From positions 874,335-938,334 of the forward strand of contig CAVTXH010000020.1 of NCBI GenBank assembly GCA_963738625.1: DNA of 64,000 nt, given 5' to 3'. How positions within the stretch are numbered: the first letter of the stretch is position 1; every line of letters starts with the position of its first letter. Positions 28,101-35,831 of the stretch are shown piece after piece. The notes below the pieces were generated by a model, which saw only the letters and a list, made by a program, of their open reading frames with translations, had not been told where the DNA came from and did no database searches. The stretch comes from UBA7672 sp963738625 (lineage in GTDB: Bacteria > Pseudomonadota > Alphaproteobacteria > Caulobacterales > Hyphomonadaceae). The position numbers and the translations under genes were made by a program.

Positions 28101-30089
28101 AGCCTTCAGCCCGCCGGTGCGGTCAGCCGACAGGATCTCGAACTCGGCTTCCTTGCCTTCCGGCGAGGAGTGATCGTCGAAGGCAGGCTTGATGCCGACA
28201 TAGCGTTCGGACGGGCGGTAGGAGATGCGGATGTCGTCGCGCACGGCGCGGCCGCCTGGCTCGATGGCCGAAATGACGGTGCGCAGGCGCAGGGGGCGCG
28301 AGGACGTGGCGTTGTCCGCTGCCGCCGGGTTCAGCGTCAGCACTGCCTTGCCGGCGGAGTCGGTCTTGGCGCCGGCTAGATCGAAGGTCGACTCGCGGAA
28401 CTCTTCATTGTGGCGGCCGAACTCGAAGCCTGCGAGTTGCGGGAAGGGGTTGGCGTCGGTCTCGACGCGGGTATTGCCCTCGACGGGCAGGTCCGCGCCG
28501 GGGGCGCCATAGAGGAAGCGGACATTGGCCGTGATCGGCCGGGTCTCATTGGCCCGCATCGGCGCTTCGGTCGCGGCCTGCACTGTCAGCGCGATCCGCT
28601 GGGGCACAAAGTCTTCGACCGAGAAGGTTTCCGATCCGACCGCGCCGACGCCATCGACCTCCGCCGAGATGCGCCATTCGCCGCGTGCGGCGGCTTTGGG
28701 CACCGGGAAGCTCCAGGCTACGCCGCCGCCATTCTGCGCGCGGTCAAACCGCTGCCGTCCGGCTTCGAGGCCGTTGGGGCCGTAAACAATGAGCGCGCCG
28801 GCGCGATTGGCTGCGGCATTGGCGGCAGCGTCGCGGATCAGGGCATTCATCATCACCGTCTCGCCCGGGCGATAGACGCCGCGCTCGGTATAGATGAAGG
28901 CGTCCGCTTCCTGCGCCGGCTCGCGCCCGTTGATGTCGCGCTCGGTGAGATCGACCGGCGAGCGGTCGAGGTCGAGGATCGCGAAGTCGCCGTTTGCGGC
29001 ATAGGCCATCAGCATGCGAGGGGCGAGGTTGCCTTCGCCGCGCATGATCGGGCCCGCGAATTTCACATGTCCCGTGCCGTCGCTTTCGCCGCGCGCCAGG
29101 ATCTCGTTGTTTCGCGCGACCAGCTCCATCTTCACGGCGCGCATCGGCTTGGCGGACTGGATCGAGCGTACTGTCGCCGACATGCCGTTATTGCCGGTGA
29201 AGGTGGTGAGGGCGAGGTCGGTGATCACCAGCCAGCGCTTTGCGCGGGCGGCGTCGTTCGGGATGTCGCCGGAGGCATCCAGCTCGTCGAGCTCGATGAA
29301 GTAGGCGCCAGGCTGCAGGCGCGGGATCGCTTTTGCGATCGGGAAGACAGTGGTGGTCGGCGCGTTGGGCGAATGCGGCGTGTCGATCTCGCCGCTCCAC
29401 ACCGGCTCGGCGAGGTCATAGGCCTCCGAGTTGTAGTCCATATAGCCGTAGTTTCCGCGGCTAGCGGAGAAGCCTGCGGTGATGGTCTTGAAGGCGAGGG
29501 CGCGATCCGTGATGCGCGAGACCTGCACCTTCACCTTGTCGACGTTCACCGTCTCGAGCGCGAGGCCGTCGGCCTCGACGCGCGGCAGGATCACGCCATC
29601 GCCCTTGAAGCCGACGAAGGCCGGGCGGTCGCCGAACTCGATGCCGACGGTTTCGTCGTACGCCAGCGTGCGGCCGTCCTGCGACGGCATGCCGGAGCGG
29701 ATGGTGATGTCGCGTTCCTCGCCGAACGTCAGGCCGCCGACGCACAGATTCGATCCGTCGACTTCGAGCGCGATCTGCGTCGCGGGCGCGACATCGACAT
29801 AGGGGCGATAATCTCGTCCCTGGTCGAGCGTGGTGGAGAAGGTGAGGCAGGCGCGCGGCTGGTCGCGTGAAACGTCGATGGCGTAGCGCAGGAATTCGAA
29901 CTCGCTGGCCGATGCCGGCCCGGCGCGTTTCGATCCGGCCTGGCGGGTCTCAAGGCGAGGGCCCTGGTCCTTGCCGCGGACAACATCTGCATCGCCGCCG
30001 CGAGGGCCGCCGCAGGCCGCAAGAGTTGCCGCAGCGATGGCGCCCGTCACCGCAAGTGACATGGCGCGCCAGAACCTGTTCGTCCCCAC
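25176..30089 (-). CDS. yfhM: Bacterial alpha-2-macroglobulin lipoprotein (YfhM-like)
   Basis: 1,637 residues, the usual length. I choose the GTG at 30089 because GGAGGGAC precedes it by a few bases; the ATG at 30062 lacks a site. The lipoprotein signal ends in TLAAC. MG-type beta domains fill the N-terminal two thirds ('YTERGVYRPGETVMMNALIR' is the classic MG3/MG4 text). The thioester motif YGCTEQ at about residue 1170 (CxEQ) is intact, in an alpha-barrel domain. It traps foreign proteases in the periplasm and, with PbpC, links defence to peptidoglycan repair. First gene of the two-gene unit. Confidence 0.95.
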   Translation of the reverse strand: MGTNRFWRAMSLAVTGAIAAATLAACGGPRGGDADVVRGKDQGPRLETRQAGSKRAGPASASEFEFLRYAIDVSRDQPRACLTFSTTLDQGRDYRPYVDVAPATQIALEVDGSNLCVGGLTFGEERDITIRSGMPSQDGRTLAYDETVGIEFGDRPAFVGFKGDGVILPRVEADGLALETVNVDKVKVQVSRITDRALAFKTITAGFSASRGNYGYMDYNSEAYDLAEPVWSGEIDTPHSPNAPTTTVFPIAKAIPRLQPGAYFIELDELDASGDIPNDAARAKRWLVITDLALTTFTGNNGMSATVRSIQSAKPMRAVKMELVARNNEILARGESDGTGHVKFAGPIMRGEGNLAPRMLMAYAANGDFAILDLDRSPVDLTERDINGREPAQEADAFIYTERGVYRPGETVMMNALIRDAAANAAANRAGALIVYGPNGLEAGRQRFDRAQNGGGVAWSFPVPKAAARGEWRISAEVDGVGAVGSETFSVEDFVPQRIALTVQAATEAPMRANETRPITANVRFLYGAPGADLPVEGNTRVETDANPFPQLAGFEFGRHNEEFRESTFDLAGAKTDSAGKAVLTLNPAAADNATSSRPLRLRTVISAIEPGGRAVRDDIRISYRPSERYVGIKPAFDDHSSPEGKEAEFEILSADRTGGLKAAEIGWRLVRNDWKYDWYRADGGAWQWRQSREVVEVETGTARIAEGGRGRIKTSRRLDWGDYELFLTEAGGAEGSIAFWAGWGGQPTAGVEAPDRVRVQVPDKLPAVGGEVEVTILPPYAGEAEIVVASENVITTRTLSVKGETATKVKLQVTKDWGAGVYVMASVYTPRDAVTRPKPRRAVGVAHVAVDVNPRTFDVALTAPEVQRPRGKMTVEVAATGGPREDTWVTVAAVDEGILLLTGFQSPDPVKYFFGKRRLGVQLRDDYGRLLDPNMGAAGAIRSGGDQIGGAGLTVVPTKSVALFSGPVKLSNGKASVTFDVPEFNGELRLMAVAWSGTGLGGASRPVTVRDQVPAEMILPRFLAPGDTATATLTLDNVEGAAGAYRAAIQASAPVRATSGDLSAQLNQGQRRDLDAGFTSVAEGISDISLNVTGPNNYSVSRAYPIQTRSAWMPASYVQRTTIQPGQSFSPAGNALSSFVPGSGSVQVSFSPIPMDAAALYDSLEKYPYGCTEQIVSRAMPLLYAPQMAALANRKTPGDLKNNVQEAISTLLNRQGADGAIGLWRVGDREATPWLGAYATDFLFRAKAAGYVVPDAALDKAYDALEEFAIRESTYSTGYNFEVYESRWNPDTKEKLMDRSVAYAAYVLAKAGRMDKSRLRYLHDDRINRISNPLARAQIAAGLYMIGDNARSKSAFDKAEQAIGDENVGDYYQTPRRDLAGMLALASEAKQADRVTRLSQRVAQNLPEPDRLTTQEKAFLLLAANALSGGQAAVNVGVSGQADAVTAGRVFKLSEAQMRSPPAFANNGQGQLWVTSVARGSPASAPAPAADGLVADKQLWTPGGDAINGASFRQGDRIIVAITVRSSEERTTPLVIADLLPAGFEIEAVLRPEDAGKTGPYSFLDDVAAPKIAEARDDRFVAALDLYDRKSYTVAYMARAVTPGSFTMPGVVAEDMYRPDTFARTSSRTITIARRN

Positions 30090-30230
30090 GACGTCCCTCC
30101 TGATCCCCGCCCAATTCCTGTATGCGGTCACCTTAACCAAGCGGCAGGCGCGCGAAAGCCGTCGCAGCAGGCAAGCTGCTGAAAAAGAGTGAGTTTGTTT
30201 GCCGTGAGCTACTCGAGGAGCTGAAGGAGA

Positions 30231-30282
30231 TGGTGCCGGATGAGGGGATTGAACCCCCGACCTTCGGTTTACAAAACCGCTG
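30231..30282 (-). tRNA. tRNA-Thr(UGU), 3' half of a gene split by the island
   Basis: Minus strand. It holds anticodon loop UUUGUAA, the 3' anticodon stem, variable loop AGGUC, T-arm GGGGG-UUCAAUC-CCCUC, acceptor AUCCGGC and an encoded ACCA tail. The 5' half is missing here. It lies at 55319-55355, about 25 kb away: the acceptor strands GCCGGAU and AUCCGGC are exactly complementary, and joining the halves at the shared core gives a 75-nt tRNA. Not functional alone. Confidence 0.9.
30269..30282. repeat. attL core, 14-bp direct repeat
   Basis: TTACAAAACCGCTG, identical to 55319-55332. It covers the anticodon loop and adjoining stem of tRNA-Thr(UGU), a common crossover place for tyrosine integrases. 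Confidence 0.88.
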
Positions 30283-30366
30283 GCCCCACCGAAGGAAGCC
30301 GACTTCTCAAGGGATTAGATAATCGGCGGCCCCTGTGTGTCTCAAGAGTGTCTCGGCGGAAGGAGG

Positions 30367-30441
30367 TGGTGCCGCTTGTCTGGATTGAACAGACGACATC
30401 CAGTTTACAAAACTGGCGCTCTACCACTGAGCTAAAGCGGC
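30367..30441 (-). tRNA. tRNA-Thr(UGU), complete, carried by the island
   Basis: 75 nt including encoded CCA. Acceptor GCCGCUU/AAGCGGC (7 perfect pairs), D-arm GCUC/GAGC, anticodon arm CCAGU-UUUGUAA-ACUGG with anticodon UGU, variable loop AUGUC, T-arm GUCUG-UUCAAUC-CAGAC. All stems are perfectly paired. It differs from the split host gene at many positions, so it is not a recent duplicate. It would read ACA and, by wobble, other Thr codons, replacing the broken host tRNA. Confidence 0.95.
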
Positions 30442-30467
30442 GTAGCCTCCTGCTCCCCCAAAGGAAC

Positions 30468-30526
30468 GGTACTGTCAACCAGTACGATACTTGTGGACCG
30501 TACCAGTACGAGTACAATTCCCGCGC
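30468..30526. repeat. GTAC-rich short repeats upstream of alpA
   Basis: CCAGTACGA occurs at 30479-30487 and again at 30503-30511, within a stretch holding five GTAC-type words (ggtact, agtacg, cgtacc, agtacg, agtaca). Located between the island tRNA and alpA, near the attachment site, they are candidate binding sites for the excisionase or for integrase arms. No direct proof. Confidence 0.4.
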
Positions 30527-30575
30527 CACTGGCTAACCCAGCGGGCATCGCGATGCTCCAAATTTGGAGTGTCCG

Positions 30576-30769
30576 ATGCGCTTACTCGATAAGAAGCGTT
30601 TGCGGGAAATGGTCTTGTACTCGCCCCAGCACATACAACGCCTCGAAGACGCGGGACGCTTTCCCAAGTGCATCCGTCTCGACAGGGCCGAGTAGGATGG
30701 CTGGAAAGCGAAGTGCTCGACTGGCTCACGCAGCGAATACGCGAGCGAGACGAACGAGGCTCCGCATAG
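30576..30769 (+). pseudogene. alpA: AlpA-family excisionase/regulator, frameshifted
   Basis: From the ATG at 30576 (GGAG upstream) the frame reads MRLLDKKRLREMVLYSPQHI, then QRLEDAGRFPKCIRLDRAE, the AlpA winged-helix core that binds DNA near att sites and promotes excision. A TAG at 30693 interrupts. In the next frame the conserved C-terminus follows at once: GWLESEVLDWLTQRIRERDE, ending at 30769. One lost base around 30693-30695 explains both. If real, the island lacks this excision factor. Confidence 0.85.
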
Positions 30770-30774
30770 GAGCG

Positions 30775-30802
30775 GGGGCCGGGTAGCACCCGGCCCCTTT
30801 TT
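30775..30802 (+). terminator. Rho-independent terminator after alpA
   Basis: Nine-bp perfect stem GGGGCCGGG / CCCGGCCCC, 5-nt loop TAGCA, followed directly by TTTTT. Confidence 0.93.
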
Positions 30803-31294
30803 CGTCGGCTATACGCCTCCGTATCTAGTATGGCCGTACCGCTCCGATAACGGACCTGATTCCGCATCACTTTTGTCGGGCTACACGCCACGACCTCACC
30901 GCCTTCTGTGGTCGATCCCCTCAAGGGACACGCCCAGCCCTCTGCCCAGTCCTAACGGACATGGTCTATCGGACAAAGACGCTGAGGTCGTGGCGCTTCG
31001 CGACCAACGACAAAAGTGACGACGGGACAATTACCACACCGTCCCACCACTCGAACTTTTCCGGAGGCTTTTTCCGCCGGCCAAAAACGTTTTCCGTCGC
31101 TCGAAACTCTTTCCCGGAAACTTTTCCAAAACTTCCGCGCGACGATTTTCTTCGCGACGACGCGCGGACAATTTGCTCCGCCGCGGAGAATTGGGAACAA
31201 AACCTGCGCGCGTTACAATACCGAAGGACAGTTCCTTGTTTCGGGGCTGGCGACAGCATCCTGCACGAAGCGAGGCTCTACTGTTCCCAGCCCA
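30803..31294. other. Gene-free stretch with a long imperfect inverted repeat (possible oriT region)
   Basis: No convincing gene lies in these 492 bases. TCACTTTTGTCG (30867-30878) and CGCCACGACCTCA (30886-30898) recur inverted at 31008-31019 and 30983-30995, giving arms of about 35 nt around an 84-nt spacer. The DNA is richer in A/T runs than the chromosome. It lies just upstream of the coupling-protein gene cluster, which is where a transfer origin could sit. No nick site can be identified. Confidence 0.4.
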
Positions 31295-32062
31295 ATGAAC
31301 AAACTCGTCGTCGGCTCCGACAAGTCCGCCATCATCGAGCACCTGCCGGAAACTTTCCTTCTCATCGACGATGGGCCGCTTCTCGATACCGTACCCCTTC
31401 CGCCTCGCCGGAAGATTGCCCGGCTCGACCTTTCCACACACTCGTTCAATCCACTCAAGGATATGACCTATGAGCGCGCGCGGGACTTCATCTCTGTACT
31501 TGATGCCGTGTTCCCGGAAGGGGCCGAAACCCTCACGAAGAAGGCGTCCAACTTCGCGCTGCTCAAGGCATTTCTCGTCACCCCACGGCCGACGAAACTC
31601 CACCGCCTCATCACCCCGCACAAGAACGACACCGGTTCGCTTGATGCACACCAAAAGATTGAGACGCTCTTGCTATCCCCAGTCCTAAAACGCTTCCTCG
31701 CCTACCCTACGAACTTTGCCCTCGACGGCATTCTGCTTGCACGCCTCGACCGCGCCGTGCTGACGGACTTCGATTGCTTCGTGATCGCCAACGTCCTCAT
31801 CTCGAATTACCCCGGCCAGGTTGTCGTCCCCGACTTCGGCTTCTACGGCTGCGCATTCCACACCTCCCTCATCCGGCAAGGCAGGCTCATTGCCGGGGTA
31901 AACTTCCTCGACGAAAGCCCGCTCAAGAACTCCCTGCTTCTCATGGAAGACAAAAGAGCCAGGCACTGCACTGCAGAAGACGCAGAGACACTGGCAGGTT
32001 TCACCGGAAAATTGCCGGGTACGAACGAGTACAACGACTTCATCCAGGCGAGCGTCGCTTGA
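31295..32062 (+). CDS. Hypothetical protein, first gene of the mobilisation-like cluster
   Basis: 255 residues from the ATG at 31295; the longer frame upstream runs through the inverted-repeat region and is rejected. I do not recognise it. Text such as 'NFALLKAFLVTPRPTKLHRLITPHKN', 'LTDFDCFVIANVLISNYPGQVVVPDFGFYGCAFHTSLIRQGRLIAGVNFLDE' suggests a soluble alpha/beta protein, possibly nuclease- or DNA-end-related, though no catalytic motif is clear. It is 50 bp upstream of the next gene on the same strand and 0.5 kb before the ATPase gene, so these are probably co-transcribed. Confidence 0.6.
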   Translation: MNKLVVGSDKSAIIEHLPETFLLIDDGPLLDTVPLPPRRKIARLDLSTHSFNPLKDMTYERARDFISVLDAVFPEGAETLTKKASNFALLKAFLVTPRPTKLHRLITPHKNDTGSLDAHQKIETLLLSPVLKRFLAYPTNFALDGILLARLDRAVLTDFDCFVIANVLISNYPGQVVVPDFGFYGCAFHTSLIRQGRLIAGVNFLDESPLKNSLLLMEDKRARHCTAEDAETLAGFTGKLPGTNEYNDFIQASVA

Positions 32063-32111
32063 CTTGCCATGCCTAGCGTTCTCTCGTTGCTCAACGGGTA
32101 GGGAGAAGCAC

Positions 32112-32483
32112 ATGCAGCTCAAAATTGAACGTCAATTCGACGGTCCAAGCATCGCCATCCAGGTCATTCTGACGGCGCAGGAGAAGGCACTTCTTGAAGA
32201 AAACAAGTACCTATTCAAGGAGCTTCTCTATGACCCCTCCACCGACGTTCCAACGCAAAGGTGGGAACCCAACAAATTCACTCCCCCCATGGACCTGTCT
32301 ATTTGCAAATTGTCCTCCAAGATAACGATTTTCGACGTGATCAACGACGAACTAATCCGACCGGTGAACCGCGCCGAAATGGACTATGCTTACGACGCGA
32401 TTGTAAAGCGTTGTAAGGGCATTGCTCAATTTCTGCGCGAGCAAGGTCCTGACGGGGACATTAAGGAAGTGATCGACCTATAG
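32112..32483 (+). CDS. Hypothetical protein, cluster gene two
   Basis: 123 residues; ATG at 32112 after GGGAGAAGC. It begins 'MQLKIERQFDGPSIAIQVIL' and contains 'EKALLEENKYLFKELLYDPS' and 'AEMDYAYDAIVKRCKGIAQFLREQG'. No known domain. It has a strand-rich N-terminus and a helical C-terminus, with no signal peptide. Its place between gene one and the coupling ATPase, 45 bp before the latter's ATG, suggests a subunit or accessory factor for the ATPase. Confidence 0.6.
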   Translation: MQLKIERQFDGPSIAIQVILTAQEKALLEENKYLFKELLYDPSTDVPTQRWEPNKFTPPMDLSICKLSSKITIFDVINDELIRPVNRAEMDYAYDAIVKRCKGIAQFLREQGPDGDIKEVIDL

Positions 32484-32528
32484 GAGGCTGGCATTTTCCT
32501 TTCCGTTCCCGAACAACATGCCCGCCAG

Positions 32529-34298
32529 ATGTTGTCCGAAATATCGCGCTTGCCGCAGCCTCCTACGGCTCGCCGAGTCGTCGCCGAAGCAATGGCTAAG
32601 CTAAGCTTTATCGACCCGGAAGAGGAGTGTGCCCCTGCGATCTTCGCAGCCCTCTTCGTCACGATCTCTTTCGAGCCGCTATTCCTCCCACTTCCTAATA
32701 TCGACTGGGACAGTCAGGAGTCCGTGCTGAGGTCGCTGAACGTCCTGGACCTCAAACTTAAGCTTCTTAAGAACCAGGAGGAAGTCCTCAAGGAATACGA
32801 CCAGGCTCTTCGGAGTCTTGCCCTCGTGCTCCATGTCCGCTCGACTCGCTCGAACATCGTGACCTCTCTCGGCGAGGCCTTGCCGGACCCGGTGCACACC
32901 GTTCAAAGTATCTATTCTCTCGCCCTATTGGGCCATGAACGCTGCTTCCCGAACCTGTGGGCACAAATCAAAAAAAATGCTGATACGTTTGCACCGAAGT
33001 GCGAATATTTGAAGCCGGCAGACAGCGGCCTGTCCGGACAGCAGCTTTTCGATACCTACCTCAATAAGACTTGCTTCCACACGTGTCTGGAGGAGCCCGT
33101 GTCGTACTCAATCCCAACCGATGCTCGCTACAGTCACACCCACATCATCGGAGAGACGGGAAGTGGCAAAAGTACGTTGCTTAAACACCTCATCTCCGAA
33201 GACCTAAAAACGTCAGCGTCCGTCATCGTCGTTGACCCTCACAAGCAGCTCGTTTCGGCGCTGGCGGAATTGAAGCTCGACCGTCGCATGGTCATCGTGG
33301 ACCCCAGAAACGCTCCCGGCATAAACATCTTTGACGTAAAGAACACCAGCGACCCCGCCGAAGCAAGGCAGGTGTTCGCCGATGCCGTTAAGATGCTCTC
33401 CTTCCTTTTCGACGAAGGCGGTACCTCTACCACGGGCAAACAAACGAACGTCTACAAGCATCTTTGCCGCCTGATGATTTCACGGACGGAACGCCATGGC
33501 CCGCAAACCCTGAGGGACCTCCTCAACTTCCTCGATGACCCCGCGCCATTCCAGCCCGACATCGCGAGTCAGCCCGATATTGCCCGCTCCTTTTTCAAGA
33601 AGTTTATTGCTAAGACACCGGAGTACCGGAACACCGCCGGTGAACTCAGCTACCGGCTGGAGCCAATCCTCTCCGACGACGCACTCGCCCCGATATTCAC
33701 GGCCCCGAAAACAGAGCTAGATCTTCGGAGGGAGATGGACGATGGCTCGCTCGTCATCATCAACGCCGACCTGGGCTTCCTCGGAGACATGGCTCCCGTC
33801 TTCGGAAAAATCTTTCTCGCCCTCATCATGCAGACGGCGCGAGAACGCGAACCGGGGAAAGGTCGACCTACCTTTGTTTACGTTGATGAAGCGCATCACT
33901 TTCTCGACGACCAAGTCGAGGCACTCCTCACCGACGGCCGCAAATTCAACGTTGGATGTATTTTCGCTCATCACAACCTTGCGCAAATACCCACACCCAT
34001 CATCAAAGCCGCACTTCAGGGTTGCGCAATCAAGTTTGCCGGCGGCGTACGGGCCGAGGACGCGCAAGCACTCGCGGCCGACATGCGTACTAGCCGCGAA
34101 TTTATTCTTGCACAGACGGACTTCCGGTTCGCCCTCCACGTCCGCGGCCAAAAAGCGATTTCTGTCCGCCCGCCTAAAGACCCACTCGCAGAGTTTGCCC
34201 GCCTGTCGGAAGAAGAGCAGGAAGCGCTTCGTCAGCGACCACCGCCTCGGTCGCCGGTATCCCCAGCCACGCCTGACACAATGTCCGACGAGTACTAG
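32529..34298 (+). CDS. Type IV coupling protein-like / HerA-family ATPase
   Basis: 589 residues. Walker A 'HIIGETGSGKSTLLKHLI' at about residues 206-222 is followed by 'ASVIVVDPHKQLVSAL', then Walker B 'FVYVDEAHHFLDDQVEALLTDGRKF' at about 448-470 and an Asn/Arg-rich sensor region 'FAHHNLAQIPTPIIKAALQGCAIKFAGG'. This is the TraD/VirD4-HerA motor layout that pumps DNA. The first 190 residues carry no clear membrane helices, unlike VirD4, so it may be a soluble coupling ATPase as in mobilisable elements. The C-terminus is Pro-rich. Probably feeds a relaxosome into a helper secretion channel. Confidence 0.82.
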   Translation: MLSEISRLPQPPTARRVVAEAMAKLSFIDPEEECAPAIFAALFVTISFEPLFLPLPNIDWDSQESVLRSLNVLDLKLKLLKNQEEVLKEYDQALRSLALVLHVRSTRSNIVTSLGEALPDPVHTVQSIYSLALLGHERCFPNLWAQIKKNADTFAPKCEYLKPADSGLSGQQLFDTYLNKTCFHTCLEEPVSYSIPTDARYSHTHIIGETGSGKSTLLKHLISEDLKTSASVIVVDPHKQLVSALAELKLDRRMVIVDPRNAPGINIFDVKNTSDPAEARQVFADAVKMLSFLFDEGGTSTTGKQTNVYKHLCRLMISRTERHGPQTLRDLLNFLDDPAPFQPDIASQPDIARSFFKKFIAKTPEYRNTAGELSYRLEPILSDDALAPIFTAPKTELDLRREMDDGSLVIINADLGFLGDMAPVFGKIFLALIMQTAREREPGKGRPTFVYVDEAHHFLDDQVEALLTDGRKFNVGCIFAHHNLAQIPTPIIKAALQGCAIKFAGGVRAEDAQALAADMRTSREFILAQTDFRFALHVRGQKAISVRPPKDPLAEFARLSEEEQEALRQRPPPRSPVSPATPDTMSDEY

Positions 34299-34399
34299 AA
34301 TGTGAGAGTAGACCATCGCGCACCACGCCGACGCGCCACGGAGCACTCGCGCTCATAGCGCACGGGTACTCGCGATCAAAACGTCCCTATCCCCACTTT

Positions 34400-35368
34400 A
34401 TGAAAACGGATGCTATCAAGCGCCGGAGACGAACGGCCGAACCCCAGCCGGTTGATAGGTTCATCGTGCTCGGAGCAGGGGACGACGAGTGCTTTGCGGC
34501 CATCGACCGCCATGGCCTTCTCGACACCAACACGCTCTTCCAGTTCCGGAAGAAGGTGCGCGGCGATTACTCTTACCACCAGGAACGGCTCACCAAACTC
34601 TACAACGGCTATTGCGAGAGTCCCGAGCATCGGAAGAAGAGCCCGCCCACGCATGAGTGCAAGCCCATCACCTACCTCACCCGGAACCCCGACCAGTTCG
34701 AGACCTACGAGCCGCACCGCAACGCGCTCGTTTACGGCCTCACCGACCACGCGCGGCATGCGCTCCGCGCCCGCGGCCTCGCCACCAAGTACGAGCTCCG
34801 CCGCAGCAACTCATTCGTCCACGATTATTTCCTCGGCTGCTTCACCGCTGCCTTTGAACTTCAAGCACGGCGCTTCCGCTTCCGCGAAGAACTCATCGGC
34901 GACGCCCGTTGCCCCGAAACTACGAAGCGCGAACGAGCGCCGTTCTATTTCACCTCCGGCGCGGACCAACTCTATCCCGACGACCTGTTCGGGAACGAAT
35001 ACGAGGAAGGCAAATCCCGCTTCTTCGCCCTTGAGGTTGACCGGGCGACCGAGAGCAAGACCGGAAAGGCAACCAACAGCATTGCGGCCAAAGTCAAAGC
35101 GCAGCAGGAAGTGCTCCGCACCGCTGGCTATAAGCGCTTCGGTCTTCCCAACATCACCTTCCTCTGGGCGACCTCAGGACACGCCGGCCGCATACTCGAA
35201 ACCATCCGCGAAATCGTGGAGCCCCACAACCAGTCCCGCTTCCTGGTGAAGAGCTATCCCATCTTCAGCAAGCCGTGGCGCACGCCGCCGGAATTACTTG
35301 ATGTATTTGCGGATTGGAGCAACGCTGGCGGAGCGCAGGTCAACATCAGAAAGAAGACCACCGCGTAA
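34400..35368 (+). CDS. Replication-relaxation (Replic_Relax) family protein
   Basis: 322 residues. The family's winged-helix-like opening is clear: 'DRFIVLGAGDDECFAAIDRHGLLDTNTLFQF', then 'RLTKLYNGYCESPEHRK', 'ITYLTRNPDQFETYEPHRNALVYGLTDHARHAL'. Later text 'EYEEGKSRFFALEVDRATESKTGKATNSIAAKVKAQQEVL' resembles the nuclease-like half with acidic D/E residues. Such proteins relax or initiate plasmid/ICE DNA. It is 101 bp after the coupling ATPase and on the same strand, which supports a joint role in mobilisation. Confidence 0.82.
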   Translation: MKTDAIKRRRRTAEPQPVDRFIVLGAGDDECFAAIDRHGLLDTNTLFQFRKKVRGDYSYHQERLTKLYNGYCESPEHRKKSPPTHECKPITYLTRNPDQFETYEPHRNALVYGLTDHARHALRARGLATKYELRRSNSFVHDYFLGCFTAAFELQARRFRFREELIGDARCPETTKRERAPFYFTSGADQLYPDDLFGNEYEEGKSRFFALEVDRATESKTGKATNSIAAKVKAQQEVLRTAGYKRFGLPNITFLWATSGHAGRILETIREIVEPHNQSRFLVKSYPIFSKPWRTPPELLDVFADWSNAGGAQVNIRKKTTA

Positions 35369-35402
35369 GCAGTGGCCTTCAAAGAGCTGACGCCGATGCG
35401 TC

Positions 35403-35612
35403 CTACTTGTCCTTGCCGTCTTTCTCGGCTTCTTCTTCGAGCGGTTTGAGGAGCAACAGGCTCCCGTCCCATTCGTTGCCGACTGGCACGACGTTGAGGC
35501 GCAGCGAGATGCCGCCATCCTTCACGTGCCACGCCGCACCGACGGTTTGCCAATACTCGCCGATCTTCGCGCGGGCATTGTAGTCAGGCTTGTTGCCTTT
35601 CTTCGTAGCCAT
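35403..35612 (-). CDS. Small conserved-looking hypothetical protein
   Basis: 69 residues on the minus strand within the plus-strand cluster: MATKKGNKPDYNARAKIGEY, then WQTVGAAWHVKDGGISLRLN and VVPVGNEWDGSLLLLKPLEE. It reads like the short OB-like or ssDNA-associated 'AAW..KDGGISLRL..VP..WDG.L.L' proteins found on alphaproteobacterial plasmids and islands. The basic N-terminus could contact DNA. Function unknown. Confidence 0.65.
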   Translation of the reverse strand: MATKKGNKPDYNARAKIGEYWQTVGAAWHVKDGGISLRLNVVPVGNEWDGSLLLLKPLEEEAEKDGKDK

Positions 35613-35831
35613 CTATCGCACTCCTAAGCCCGGTTCAGCGAATGCGCTGAATTGCGGGCAGGGCTTGCCGACATTTTTGTTTAGCCACCTTGCAAGTGTG
35701 TCGGCTTGCATGAAGCCCCTGCCCGCAATCCAACCTCTGTCCCCATTCTACACCCATGTAGAACGGCAAGCCCGATTGTTCCCAGGTGGTAGAATGACGG
35801 GCGGGTAGGGGTTCTTTTATTGGAGACCCGC

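Noticed and set aside
28410..29870. A 486-codon open frame on the plus strand
   Set aside because: It lies fully antisense to the alpha-2-macroglobulin gene and shows the Arg/Gly/Asp-rich composition of GC-rich shadows; no domain.
30283..30366. A restored 5' tRNA half at the left end of the island
   Set aside because: The sequence next to the 3' half does not contain a D-arm or an acceptor strand complementary to AUCCGGC.
30493..30786. A 97-codon open frame over the alpA region
   Set aside because: It is in a different frame from the AlpA text and carries no similarity; the AlpA reading is far better.
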